DNA from: UBA5239 sp040394635
GTDB lineage: Bacteria; Verrucomicrobiota; Lentisphaeria; Victivallales; Victivallaceae
Direction: 5' to 3'
NCBI GenBank assembly: GCA_040394635.1
Contig: JBEBRW010000002.1
Span: 97,466-161,465 of the forward strand
DNA: 64,000 nt
In this document: positions 44,308 through 53,213 of the stretch, in pieces
Numbering within the stretch: position 1 is the stretch's first letter
How the letters are laid out: every line of letters begins with the position of its first letter
Translations under genes and position numbers: made by a program
The notes under the pieces: generated by a model
What the model saw: the letters and a program-made list of their open reading frames with translations, nothing else
What the model was told of the DNA's origin: nothing
The model's database searches: none

Positions 44308-44348
44308 AATATATATCAAAATTAAACAGTTTTCAAATTTAAACTGTT
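44308..44348 (-). promoter_or_regulatory. Promoter and MarR-type operator of the exporter operon
   Basis: Read on the minus strand: TTGAAA (44331-44336) and TATATT (44308-44313) with exactly 17 bases between. A palindrome with arms AACAGTTT (44325-44332) and AAACTGTT (44341-44348), 8-base centre, covers the -35 box, the normal place for a MarR repressor. Confidence 0.75.
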
Positions 44349-44493
44349 AAATATTTTAATATATATATCACTCCTGTTCCGGGGTATGATGAAACCAAAT
44401 TTCAGGGAATAAATTACCGTTTGAGATTTTTATTTGATGAAAACGCGGCTATATTTGACTGACCCGGCACCTTTAGCAATAACGGATAGCAAA

Positions 44494-45168
44494 ATGAAAA
44501 TATTTTACATTTGTATCTTTATCCTGGCAATATGCGGCTGTCAGAGTTCAAAAGTGACAAACCCGGAATTTGAAACCGCTTATAATGATATGGAAAAAAT
44601 TCAAAAGGAATTACATATCGATCAAATATTGCTGCAGGAAAAAGCAATATTCAACGGGGTTGAGATCTTTAAAAGGGAAAAACTCAAAAATAAGCTTAAA
44701 TCGATCTATTTCGTTACGTCTTCCGGGGTTCATCATGGTCCGGCCCGTATATACAATGACCGGGCAATTATCTCGGATACCATCTATGAAAACGGAATTA
44801 TGACGTATTATCTTTACGCGAAATTATCAAATAATACCTTCTGCGTAAGTATTCGCAATGGAAAACCGCAAGATGGAAATTTATTTCTGCCCGGGCATAG
44901 CAGTTATGGAGAAATCATATTCAGAAATGGACAATTTATTCAAGTGAATGAATATGATGACAAGCACAATAAAAAGGTGCTTTTGGATCTTTCAAACCAG
45001 GAAGTCCGAAACGGCGAGCCCTGGAATGGATCTTTTATCTCAAACGGAAAAAATGTTACCTCATATGCGAACGGGAAGGTCATGAGTACCAGAAATGAAT
45101 CTGAATTATTCGATTACATTGAGGATATATTGGAAGCTATAAAAACAGCAAAATCGATAGAGGAGTAA
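44494..45168 (+). CDS. AT-rich lipoprotein of unknown function with MORN-like strands
   Basis: A 224-residue protein starting at ATG 44494 with signal sequence MKIFYICIFILAICG and lipobox cysteine C16. The body has repeated G-x-x-[YF]-like beta strands (for example NGEPWNGSFISNGKNVTSYA and NGKPQDGNLFL) that recall MORN-type repeats, and a helical C-terminus. It is clearly more AT-rich than the genes around it, with many AAA and ATA codons, which suggests horizontal gain. It has no operon partner; flanking spacers are AT-rich too. Confidence 0.75.
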   Translation: MKIFYICIFILAICGCQSSKVTNPEFETAYNDMEKIQKELHIDQILLQEKAIFNGVEIFKREKLKNKLKSIYFVTSSGVHHGPARIYNDRAIISDTIYENGIMTYYLYAKLSNNTFCVSIRNGKPQDGNLFLPGHSSYGEIIFRNGQFIQVNEYDDKHNKKVLLDLSNQEVRNGEPWNGSFISNGKNVTSYANGKVMSTRNESELFDYIEDILEAIKTAKSIEE

Positions 45169-45197
45169 AAAGCTGCCGCAGTGTTGTGGTTGTGAGT

Positions 45198-45226
45198 TTG
45201 ATTTTTGCCGTGGAAACGTGTATCTT
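45198..45226 (+). promoter_or_regulatory. Promoter of the DUF1275 gene
   Basis: TTGATT (45198-45203) and TATCTT (45221-45226), exactly 17 bases apart, upstream of the ATG at 45252 with an AAGGAA-like ribosome binding site. Confidence 0.6.
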
Positions 45227-45251
45227 ATACGGATATACAAGGAACTGAACC

Positions 45252-45968
45252 ATGAACGACACGTCCACCACCCATGCGGAGCGCCTGACCGCGGCCTGTG
45301 CCTTGAGCATTGAGGGCGGGTTTCTGGATATTTACACTTATCTTTACCGGGGAAATGTCTTTGCCAACGCGGTCACCGGCAATATGGTTCTTTTCGGGCT
45401 CAATCTGGCGGAGCTGCAGTGGCACTCCTGCATCAAATATCTTCTGGCGATTCTTTTTTATGCGCTGGGGGTGTTTACGGCCGAATACGTGCACTGGCGC
45501 CTCCCCAACAACAAGCGGATCGGCTGGCACCAATCCGTGCTTATGCTGGAAATCATCTGTCTCCTGCCGGTGGTTTTTGTGCCGTACGGCGATTTCGATT
45601 ATGCAATCAATGCGCTGATCGCGTTTGTTTGCGCGCTTCAGGTGCAGACGTTCCGCCGGGTACGCGGACTGCCGTTTGCCTCGACCATGTGTACCGGGAA
45701 CTTGCGGAGCGGCACGGAAGCGCTGTTTTACTGTTTCAGCAACAAAAACCGTGCGGAATTGAGCACTGCCATGTATTATTACCTGATGATCGCCTGCTTC
45801 ATCGCCGGCGCCGCAGTCGGAGCGGTGCTGCTTCGTCTATTCGGGCACTTCGTCTTTTTGCTGGCGCCGCTCGGCTTGATCGCGGTGTTTTTCCTGATCA
45901 CCAACCACCGGCAGTTGGTGACTTTGCGGAAAACCTACCGGGGCCTGTTCCGGAAAAACACGCGGTAA
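45252..45968 (+). CDS. DUF1275 (YoaK-family) membrane protein
   Basis: A 238-residue inner-membrane protein with about six helices. The start has the family pattern ALSIEGGFLDIYTYLYRG and the GNVFANAVTGNMVLFGLNLA segment, then MCTGNLRSG near 155. The function of DUF1275 proteins is not established. It is followed, after 6 bases, by the convergent fucosidase gene. Confidence 0.9.
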   Translation: MNDTSTTHAERLTAACALSIEGGFLDIYTYLYRGNVFANAVTGNMVLFGLNLAELQWHSCIKYLLAILFYALGVFTAEYVHWRLPNNKRIGWHQSVLMLEIICLLPVVFVPYGDFDYAINALIAFVCALQVQTFRRVRGLPFASTMCTGNLRSGTEALFYCFSNKNRAELSTAMYYYLMIACFIAGAAVGAVLLRLFGHFVFLLAPLGLIAVFFLITNHRQLVTLRKTYRGLFRKNTR

Positions 45969-45974
45969 TGCGCT

Positions 45975-47129
45975 TTATTGAGTACGGATATTCTGCGCCG
46001 GGCGCATCGGATGATCGGCCCCGAATGGACGGCCGTCGAGTTCCAGTTTCAACACCCGCAGCAGTTCCCCCTCCTGCCGGTCGCCCAGATCGAGCAGGCG
46101 AATCCGGTCGGCGTGTTGTTCAAAGCCGATTTCCCGTCCGTCGGAGAGTTGCGAGATCCGGTTGACTTTGTTGCCGATGCCGCAGAGCATGCGTCTGTAG
46201 CCGGGATAATCGGATGTCAGGGCGATGTAAGCGGTATCCCCCCGGGCGGTCGATATTTCCTGGTCCATATACTGGAACGGATGCGGCTCCACGTCGTAAA
46301 CCGCATCGCCGTTGGCTTTTAACCACCCTCCCACCGATTTCAGGATTTCAATGTCCTTCGCCGGAATACTTCCGTCCGGCAGGGGGCCGATATTCAACAG
46401 CAAATTACCGCCATTGTGCCGGAGCGCCATCAGCAAACATGCGATATCCTGCGGACTTTTTCGCTCCATATCGTATTGATTGTAACCCCAGGAGTGATTG
46501 ATCGTATAGCAACTCTCCCACGTCCTGCCGGGAAACGCCCCGGAATGCTGCTCCGAAGAGTAAACATCCTCGTCCAGCCCGCACCGGCAGCTGATCAGCA
46601 TGTCCGGCTGGAGGCGCCTCAACTCGTCGTGCAGCTCAGCCGCCCGCCACGTATCCGGGAGCGGACAGCCATCATAAAACAGATAATCGACTTTGCCGTA
46701 ATCCGTCATCAATTCCTTGATCTGCCGGTGGGTCTTTGCGACGAAGCGCTCCCAGTTCGGCCCCTTCTGTCCCTGCTGGAAATCGGGGTCCGTCCAGTCC
46801 ATGACCGAATAATACAGCCCTACCCCCAGCCCGTATTTCCGGCAGGCGTCGCAAAACTCGCCCACCAGTTTCCGGCCGAGGAAATACCCGTCGTGATGCC
46901 GGGTGGTCAGCACCATATAATTCATTCCGTTTTCGGCGGCCAGGCGCGTCCACTCTTCGGCGCAGCCCTCCTTCGGCTTGAAATCAGGCTCGACCGCGAA
47001 ATATTCGTCGAACGGCATGCGCTCCTTATAAAGTACCCACTCGCCGCGCGCGTGGATACTGTACAATCCGTAGTGGATAAACATCCCGTAGGCCCATTTC
47101 TGGAACTGCTTTTTCACTGAATCATTCAT
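45975..47129 (-). CDS. Alpha-L-fucosidase (GH29)
   Basis: A 384-residue protein beginning at ATG 47129. The GH29 plan is visible: GMFIHYGLYSIHARGEW near 14-30, LTTRHHDGYFLG near 74-85, the predicted nucleophile Asp in VDYLFYDGCP near 150-160 and the later GGNLLLNIGPLPDG. It lacks a signal peptide, so it is probably cytoplasmic and acts on imported fucosylated oligosaccharides. It overlaps the SGNH hydrolase stop by 4 bases (ATGA) and ends the operon that starts with a LacI gene at 52995. A separate carbohydrate-binding domain is not visible. Confidence 0.92.
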   Translation of the reverse strand: MNDSVKKQFQKWAYGMFIHYGLYSIHARGEWVLYKERMPFDEYFAVEPDFKPKEGCAEEWTRLAAENGMNYMVLTTRHHDGYFLGRKLVGEFCDACRKYGLGVGLYYSVMDWTDPDFQQGQKGPNWERFVAKTHRQIKELMTDYGKVDYLFYDGCPLPDTWRAAELHDELRRLQPDMLISCRCGLDEDVYSSEQHSGAFPGRTWESCYTINHSWGYNQYDMERKSPQDIACLLMALRHNGGNLLLNIGPLPDGSIPAKDIEILKSVGGWLKANGDAVYDVEPHPFQYMDQEISTARGDTAYIALTSDYPGYRRMLCGIGNKVNRISQLSDGREIGFEQHADRIRLLDLGDRQEGELLRVLKLELDGRPFGADHPMRPAQNIRTQ

Positions 47130-48331
47130 TCTTTTACCATTTCTTTCAGCACCGGAATCATGGTCCTTGCCCATACGGCATAGCCTTTTTCATTCAGGTG
47201 GATTTTGTCATAGGTGAGTTCGCTGTTGAACACGCCTTTCGCATCCAGAAATTGCGGCCCCATGTCCAGATACGTGATCTGCGCGTTTACGGCCAGGCGC
47301 TTCAGGTAAGCATTGACCTTGGCGGCATTGGTCGCGCTGTCGGGGGTGAGGTTCGTGGGCAGCAGTCCCAGCAGCAGTATTTTCGCATCCGGCGATTTCT
47401 GCTTCAACACAGTGATGATGGATTTCATGCCGTCGGCGATTTCTCGCGGATCGTTGTTGTCCAGCACGTTGTTGATGCCGCACATGACGATAAACGCCTT
47501 CGGCTTCATGCCGTCGACGATCTTGCCTTCGGTGATCTGCCACAACGTATGCTGGGTGCGGTCACCGCTTATGCCGAGGTTCTGGGCTTTTAATGGAACT
47601 ATTTCCTGCTGCCAGACTTTTCCGCCGTTGGGGTATTGCGGATGATCCAGCCAGAGTTGAGTCAGGGAATCCCCCAGGAAAACGAATTCGGCCTGCATAT
47701 TGCGGTCGCGCAGATGATTATTGTAAGCCACCACGCGCCAGTCGGCGGCGGCATAAGGCGCCGGAAGCGCACAAGCATTGCCGGTCTCTTCCAGTCCGTA
47801 TTCGCTCAGTTTCCACTGATACGGCGGCAACGTACTGGTAAAGTTTTCGCCGAATTCAAAATGCCTTTCACTATAACCCAGCGAGTCGAAATCACCAAGA
47901 TAGGCCGGGGTAAAACGCAGCTGGACCACCTTCCCTTTCCACAACGGACAGGCGGATATATCCACCTTGTAAGTATGCGCCTCGCCGTCCGTCTGACAGG
48001 TAAACCGGGCCATCATCTGGTCGCTCCACACCTTATTATCAGCGGTGATGAACAGGATATTCCCGACCCGCTCTTTGCCCGCCGGCAATTTCAGGGTGAA
48101 GGTCAGAGATTTCACCTGATCGGCGTCGATCTCGCAAGGCGCGGTGAAGAGCATCGGCTGTTTGTGACTAAACAACATCTGCATGGTTCCGTTGCTGCAG
48201 CCGAGCACACTTGCGCCCTGCAGCTTCCATTTAGCGAAATCACCGGTCACTTCCGAGAGTGATATGCTGTCCCCGGCCACACAGACCAGAATCCAGCCGA
48301 ACATCAATAATCCTGTAATCTTCTTGAACAT
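47126..48331 (-). CDS. Secreted SGNH/GDSL hydrolase
   Basis: A 401-residue protein with signal peptide (MFKKITGLLMFGWILVCVAG). The first 190 residues form a beta-rich domain (carbohydrate-binding-like) and the second half is an SGNH hydrolase: catalytic GDS in FLGDSLTQLW near 230, MCGINN near 285 (block III) and YDKIHLNEKGY near 385 with the catalytic Asp and His. It probably removes acetyl or other ester groups from glycans outside the cell. Its position between the 965-residue protein and the fucosidase fits a glycan-degradation role. Confidence 0.9.
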   Translation of the reverse strand: MFKKITGLLMFGWILVCVAGDSISLSEVTGDFAKWKLQGASVLGCSNGTMQMLFSHKQPMLFTAPCEIDADQVKSLTFTLKLPAGKERVGNILFITADNKVWSDQMMARFTCQTDGEAHTYKVDISACPLWKGKVVQLRFTPAYLGDFDSLGYSERHFEFGENFTSTLPPYQWKLSEYGLEETGNACALPAPYAAADWRVVAYNNHLRDRNMQAEFVFLGDSLTQLWLDHPQYPNGGKVWQQEIVPLKAQNLGISGDRTQHTLWQITEGKIVDGMKPKAFIVMCGINNVLDNNDPREIADGMKSIITVLKQKSPDAKILLLGLLPTNLTPDSATNAAKVNAYLKRLAVNAQITYLDMGPQFLDAKGVFNSELTYDKIHLNEKGYAVWARTMIPVLKEMVKE

Positions 48332-48334
48332 TGC

Positions 48335-51232
48335 TTATTCCTTTATTTTCAAGCCGGCCTCAATCAGAGCGGCCAGTTCCTGGCGTTTGGCGTCGAGCTT
48401 TTCCATGCTGTGCGTCCATTCATAGACGGTAGCGATGATCTCCGGGGAAATCTCCAGCGCTTTGTGTGCGGCCGCGGACCACTCCGGATATTTGGCCGCG
48501 TCGACCTGCCTCAGCAGGTTCCGCAGCAGAACGAAATACTCGTAATCCTGCATACCGTCGCGCAACATTGCCAGCCGCATGCATGGGATCAGCTTGCCAT
48601 CCCGGTATTTCACCAGCATAGTGAAGTTGTTGACATGGAAGCCGTCCGCCTGAAGCTGCCAGGCAAACCACGGCAGGATTCGCCCGCCCGCTAACGGCCG
48701 GTACAGCCAGATAAACGGCGTATATTTGCCGGTGCCGCCGGGATAATCGCCGCAGACATAGAACCAGAATTCCTCGCCGTATTTCTGCTGCCGCTCGCGA
48801 ATTTTTTCGACTTCGCCCCGGTCGGCGCACTGGACAAGCAGGGGGGCCCAGCCGTCGACCAGCCCGATCGCGCTCTCTCCGCCGATTTCAATCGACGGGC
48901 GCACCTCGTAATTGAACAAACGCAATTCCGGCACGAATTTCTTCAGGAACTTATGGTGCAGGATCATTTCCTCCCAACGCGCTTCGGACTGCGGCGCTTC
49001 GTCGTAGAGTTCGAAATAAGAATTCCTGCTCACGCCTTGTTCATCCAGATATTTGACATAGGCCTTCAGGTAATCCCGATACATGGGATTGGTGTCCCAG
49101 AACACCTTCCAGTCTTTCCGTTCGTTGGCCTTGACGATCGCCAGCTCCACCTCGGTATCGAACTCCGGCTTGCCCTGACGGTAACGCTCGATCCAGTCGC
49201 GCTGCGCCGGGCAATCCATCAGCGTGATCTGCTTACCGGTCTTGCGCTCGATGACTTTCCGTTTCGGCTCGGCGAACATATACAGCGCAGCACCGTAGTT
49301 GCAGGTCATCGCCGACCAGTAAGCGTTCGAGTGATACTTCCGGCCAATCGCGAAATACGGGTTCATCCCGGAGAAGTCAAAACTGAAACGGCCGTCTTCC
49401 TCATAATAAATCTTGATCAAGGGACGCAGTACCCCATGGTCAAACATGTAGGTTTGCGAGCGGTAATCCTGCAAAACGCGCATGGCGTTTTCGTAAACCT
49501 CGGGCGTTACCCTGGTATCGAAGCTCCTGGGAACCAGCCAGTGGTTGTGCCGCAGCGACATCTCATCGGGCAGTTCAAAGCCGAACACCTGAATTTCGAT
49601 CTCGCGCTTGATCTCCGCCGCGCCGGATTTCACCGCGATTTCGCCCCGGTAAACACCGGGCTTTGTACCGCGCGGAATCTTCACATTGGCAAATACCGGA
49701 GTCAACTTGCCGGGCTCGAGCTGTTGCTTCTCCCACGGCAGCAGCCAGTCGGGCTCGACAGAGCTTTTTCCACTGTTGCCGATCTCCGTTTTTGAGTATT
49801 CAATTTTATGAAACGTGACCTCGGCGATATCCTTCAAACCGCTGCATTCGATCGCGGTGATCTCCGCCGCGTCTTTGCCCGGAATCAACAGAAGCTGAAA
49901 TGACCGGATTTCATTGCGGGCGCTGTACAGTTTGAGCATCGGCTGCGGTTTGGCCGCCGGAACCCGGTCCGGATAAACCTTGACCTCCGAGCCCAACAGC
50001 TTGACTGCAAACGGCTTGCCCGCCTCACATTCCTCGAGCAGGAACAGCGGAAATTCGATTTTGTCGTAGATTTTCCGGCTGCTTTCATACAGGGAATTGA
50101 GCTTCTGCCAATCCGTCATGCCGGACTCATACTGTGAACTGATTTCATTGAGCTTCTGCAACTCATTTTTCATCGACGGATCACTGGCCAGAGCCAGCCG
50201 GCGCGGCATCGAATTTTTCAGCATTTCCAGGAATGGCACAATATCCTGCAGCGTGAATTCATAAACGCCGTGATAATACCGCACTCCGTCCTCGGCATAG
50301 GTCATTTCCAGCGTCCAGTTGCCCGCCGCAGCGACATTCAGCGTGAAATCCAGCTTGTCATTTTTGAGTATCAGATCTTTTTCTTCCGAAACGCCCTTAT
50401 CGTTGCTGAATTTATAGTGAAAAACTCCGGCAATGGTGGTATCCCGCCCCGTAACATTCAACCGGTTTTCGCCAAAGGAGAACGAGGTTCTGGCCACTTC
50501 CAGCGAAGGCGTGATATCGTCTTTCAAGCCGTCGAAAATCAGCTTCCCGTAACAGCCGTAGTTGCCCCAATTCGCGGACGTCATACTCCATTGCGACGAT
50601 TCCCCCTGGGCGCGCTTGCGGCCGAGGTTAAAGCGCATGAAGCTCCCGACTTTCGGGGTACCGCCAACCCGCCCGCCGCAGCCGAGTACAGAAAACGGGA
50701 TCGCCATTTCCACCGTCCAACCACCGGCGAAGCGGCCGCTTTTCGCCACCCACGGACTATCGAAACTCAACCCGGGGGCATTCAAATCCTCGTGGTCGAT
50801 CAGCGAGTCCTGCATACCGCCCATCCCACTGGCCACGAAGCGGAAAAACCCCTTCATATCATCATATCGCAGAAAGAGATGCACCGCTTCGGACTCCTCG
50901 ACCCGGTCCTGCACGTCCGGCGGCAAACCGGGCTTGAAACCATCCATATTGCTCTCGTAGATTTTCCAGAACAAATAAAGGTTGTCCGCATCGTAGCAGA
51001 TTCGCACCTCGGTCTGTTCCTGCGCATTTTTGCCCTGCTGCATATCCAGTTTAAAGTCCCTGGCCACGGCGGCATTCCGCCAGCACGGATCATCCATGCG
51101 GCCGTCGATCACCGGCTTCTCACGAACCATATTGATTTTCAGGTCGCGGATCAGGACACTGTCCGACTGCGCCGATAATACGCCCATCACAGCCACTACA
51201 AGTGCTGCCAGAATGATTTTTACTCGATCCAT
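48335..51232 (-). CDS. Secreted GH123/DUF4091-like glycosidase with CBM9-like N-terminus
   Basis: A 965-residue protein with signal peptide (MDRVKIILAALVVAVMGVL). Residues about 25-230 resemble a CBM9-like carbohydrate-binding domain (KPVIDGRMDDPCW and YDADNLYLFWKIYE). Residues about 560-930 look like the DUF4091/GH123 catalytic barrel, with YFELYDEAPQ near 745 (an Asp-Glu pair as expected for the GH123 mechanism) and LPWFAWQLQADGFHVN near 885. Family GH123 includes N-acetyl-galactosaminidases. It overlaps the pseudopilin gene by 13 bases. This is the largest enzyme of the operon. Confidence 0.85.
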   Translation of the reverse strand: MDRVKIILAALVVAVMGVLSAQSDSVLIRDLKINMVREKPVIDGRMDDPCWRNAAVARDFKLDMQQGKNAQEQTEVRICYDADNLYLFWKIYESNMDGFKPGLPPDVQDRVEESEAVHLFLRYDDMKGFFRFVASGMGGMQDSLIDHEDLNAPGLSFDSPWVAKSGRFAGGWTVEMAIPFSVLGCGGRVGGTPKVGSFMRFNLGRKRAQGESSQWSMTSANWGNYGCYGKLIFDGLKDDITPSLEVARTSFSFGENRLNVTGRDTTIAGVFHYKFSNDKGVSEEKDLILKNDKLDFTLNVAAAGNWTLEMTYAEDGVRYYHGVYEFTLQDIVPFLEMLKNSMPRRLALASDPSMKNELQKLNEISSQYESGMTDWQKLNSLYESSRKIYDKIEFPLFLLEECEAGKPFAVKLLGSEVKVYPDRVPAAKPQPMLKLYSARNEIRSFQLLLIPGKDAAEITAIECSGLKDIAEVTFHKIEYSKTEIGNSGKSSVEPDWLLPWEKQQLEPGKLTPVFANVKIPRGTKPGVYRGEIAVKSGAAEIKREIEIQVFGFELPDEMSLRHNHWLVPRSFDTRVTPEVYENAMRVLQDYRSQTYMFDHGVLRPLIKIYYEEDGRFSFDFSGMNPYFAIGRKYHSNAYWSAMTCNYGAALYMFAEPKRKVIERKTGKQITLMDCPAQRDWIERYRQGKPEFDTEVELAIVKANERKDWKVFWDTNPMYRDYLKAYVKYLDEQGVSRNSYFELYDEAPQSEARWEEMILHHKFLKKFVPELRLFNYEVRPSIEIGGESAIGLVDGWAPLLVQCADRGEVEKIRERQQKYGEEFWFYVCGDYPGGTGKYTPFIWLYRPLAGGRILPWFAWQLQADGFHVNNFTMLVKYRDGKLIPCMRLAMLRDGMQDYEYFVLLRNLLRQVDAAKYPEWSAAAHKALEISPEIIATVYEWTHSMEKLDAKRQELAALIEAGLKIKE

Positions 51233-51933
51233 GCTATATTTTCCTTCACCATAAACATGGTATAAGTGGTTGTACGCTTGCGGTAGAATTCCACGTGACC
51301 GTCCAGAAAGCCGAGGTCGTTTCCGTCATGGATGTCGAACAGGCTGTAAACGGTATTATTGTCGACAACCTTCTCATTGACCCAATATTGGATGGCTGTT
51401 GCCGGCGTTGCATTGGGTTTGCCGTCCATGACCAATACATAGTTTGAGGGCCTGAAAACCTGCGATAATTTAGGCTGTTCGCAGTTCCACTCGCTGAGTG
51501 CGGCGTCGGATGAGCGATACCCATTGTTCTTGTTCCAGCTGTAATTGCTGGCATAATCCCCGCCAGTCATCAGTTTCTGTGTCGGGCAGAACATCACAGT
51601 TTTCTGCCGCCGCGCATCCAGATATGGCGGCAACGTCAAATACATCCTCAGGTAAGAATGCCAGTGGGTATAGGTGCCTACCCCCGGTTCAACAAATTTC
51701 CATCCGCCAACCGCCGGATCACGGTAAGTCGGAATCAGGTAATCGTCATAATCTAATTCATATTGCTTCTGCGCACTGATCAGCTGCTTTAGATTACTGA
51801 TGCAACTGATTTTTTGCGCTGCCATCCGGGCTTTGTTCAGCGCCGGCATCAGCATCGCCGCCAGAATAGCGATAATAGCAATCACAACCAGAAGCTCGAT
51901 AAGTGTAAAATGTTTTCCCCTTCGACTTTTCAT
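51220..51933 (-). CDS. Pseudopilin-like protein (prepilin N-terminal motif)
   Basis: A 237-residue protein that starts with GKHFTLIELLVVIAIIAILA, the prepilin cleavage/methylation motif with Glu at +5, so it is processed by a prepilin peptidase and inserted in a pseudopilus-like or membrane-anchored form. After the helix it has a beta-rich body with aromatic residues and ends with DLGFLDGHVEFYRKRTT, the DG motif of the H-X9-DG prepilin family (here the His is 8 residues before DG). Such proteins occur in very many copies in Lentisphaerota genomes. It lies between a LacI gene (21-base gap) and the GH123-like gene (13-base overlap). Confidence 0.9.
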   Translation of the reverse strand: MKSRRGKHFTLIELLVVIAIIAILAAMLMPALNKARMAAQKISCISNLKQLISAQKQYELDYDDYLIPTYRDPAVGGWKFVEPGVGTYTHWHSYLRMYLTLPPYLDARRQKTVMFCPTQKLMTGGDYASNYSWNKNNGYRSSDAALSEWNCEQPKLSQVFRPSNYVLVMDGKPNATPATAIQYWVNEKVVDNNTVYSLFDIHDGNDLGFLDGHVEFYRKRTTTYTMFMVKENIAWIE

Positions 51934-51954
51934 ACTGTCCTCACGTTGTTGGTT

Positions 51955-52995
51955 TTAATAATCCATTTCGGTTATTTGAGCTTGAATCAGATAATCCATG
52001 CAAACGACCTTTTCACGGTCGATCAGCTTTTTCAGCACTTCAATCGAGGTGCCGATCAGCTTCACCCAGTCATAGGAAACCGTCAGGCAGCCGGGAACTG
52101 TGGCGTCGCCCGAGTGATCGATCGGAATAATCAGGAAATCCTCCGGCAGCCGCACCCCTTTGTCCGTGAGATACTGATGCAGCATCGCAAGGTAACTCGT
52201 ATTGGTCAACCCGATCGCCGAAATCTCGTTTTTCACGATCATCCGGTAAATCCGCTCCGACGCCTCCAGCATCACCTGCCGGTGCGTCTCCGGCGTAAAA
52301 GGAAACGAAAGATCAACCTTCGTTTCTCGGAAGCCGTACTCAGCCGCCGCCTGCTTGAAATGCTTCAAAAAGATATCTTCATTGCGCAGGATGCTCCCGT
52401 CGCAGTCGGAATGCAGGAACCCGAAAATCCGCTCCGGCTCCTTCTCCCGAATCTTGCGGAGGACCCGCGAGATCCCCTCCAGCGTGTCCATGCGGACCAC
52501 CGGGATACCGACTTCATCCGACGATACCCCCACGTCCATCAGCACCGCCGGCAATTTCTCCCGGACCACATTGATCACCTCCCGGTGCGGCAGCCCCAGC
52601 ACCACCCCGTCGACCAGATTGTCCAGCAGCAGCGGACAGCGAAATCCCGCATTGCTGTCATAGGAATAATTGGTGCCGAAAAAACCTTTTTCCTGCGCCA
52701 GATAATCGAACATGGCAATACGTTGATCCCTGAAAATGACCTCCTGGGAATAGTTGCCCGCATAATTGATTCGCATGATGATGTTGGTTTTCAGGCGTTC
52801 CCGCTCATCCTGGCGCAACTTCCGGGCCTGCTGGTTCGGCACATAATTCAGGGAATGAGCCGTCTCCCATACCTTTTTGACGGTATTGGCGGAAAATTCA
52901 TTGATCCCGTTCAGTACCCCGCTCACCGTGGTGACGCTCACCCCGGCCTCCCTGGCTACATCCCGGATCGTGATTTTCTTGGTCGCGACTCTCAT
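51955..52995 (-). CDS. LacI-family regulator of the GH123/GH29 operon
   Basis: A 346-residue protein with HTH TIRDVAREAGVSVTTVSGVL at about 9-28, a hinge and a sensor domain. It is the first gene of the operon LacI, pseudopilin, GH123-like, SGNH, GH29. A consensus promoter and a palindrome are directly upstream, and the rhamnosidase gene is divergent, so it probably controls both directions. The likely effector is a fucosylated or N-acetylhexosamine oligosaccharide (inference). Confidence 0.94.
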   Translation of the reverse strand: MRVATKKITIRDVAREAGVSVTTVSGVLNGINEFSANTVKKVWETAHSLNYVPNQQARKLRQDERERLKTNIIMRINYAGNYSQEVIFRDQRIAMFDYLAQEKGFFGTNYSYDSNAGFRCPLLLDNLVDGVVLGLPHREVINVVREKLPAVLMDVGVSSDEVGIPVVRMDTLEGISRVLRKIREKEPERIFGFLHSDCDGSILRNEDIFLKHFKQAAAEYGFRETKVDLSFPFTPETHRQVMLEASERIYRMIVKNEISAIGLTNTSYLAMLHQYLTDKGVRLPEDFLIIPIDHSGDATVPGCLTVSYDWVKLIGTSIEVLKKLIDREKVVCMDYLIQAQITEMDY

Positions 52996-53007
52996 TATAA
53001 TAACCTT

Positions 53008-53068
53008 CTGAAATGTTTTTCTGTAACGTTTCAGTAATTATTATACAACCGACTTCTTCAATTGTCAA
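53008..53068 (-). promoter_or_regulatory. Consensus promoter with LacI-type operator
   Basis: On the minus strand: TTGACA (53063-53068) and TATAAT (53040-53045), exactly 17 bases apart, so both boxes are perfect consensus. Just downstream, 53021-53034 is a 12-of-14 palindrome with central CG, CTGAAACGTTACAG on the minus strand, the classical LacI/GalR operator form; a second half-site (CATTTCAG on the minus strand) lies at 53008-53015. The operator covers the expected transcription start. Confidence 0.8.
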
Positions 53069-53213
53069 TATGCCTTTCCAAACTTTTTCCAGAGATTCCG
53101 TAACCGGAGGACAACCGGAAACATTAATAATGCGTGTATTGAAAAATGCAGAAAATGCACTAAAGTATGCGGTCAACTTCCCAAACGTACCCGAAGCATA
53201 AAAGGATTTATCC

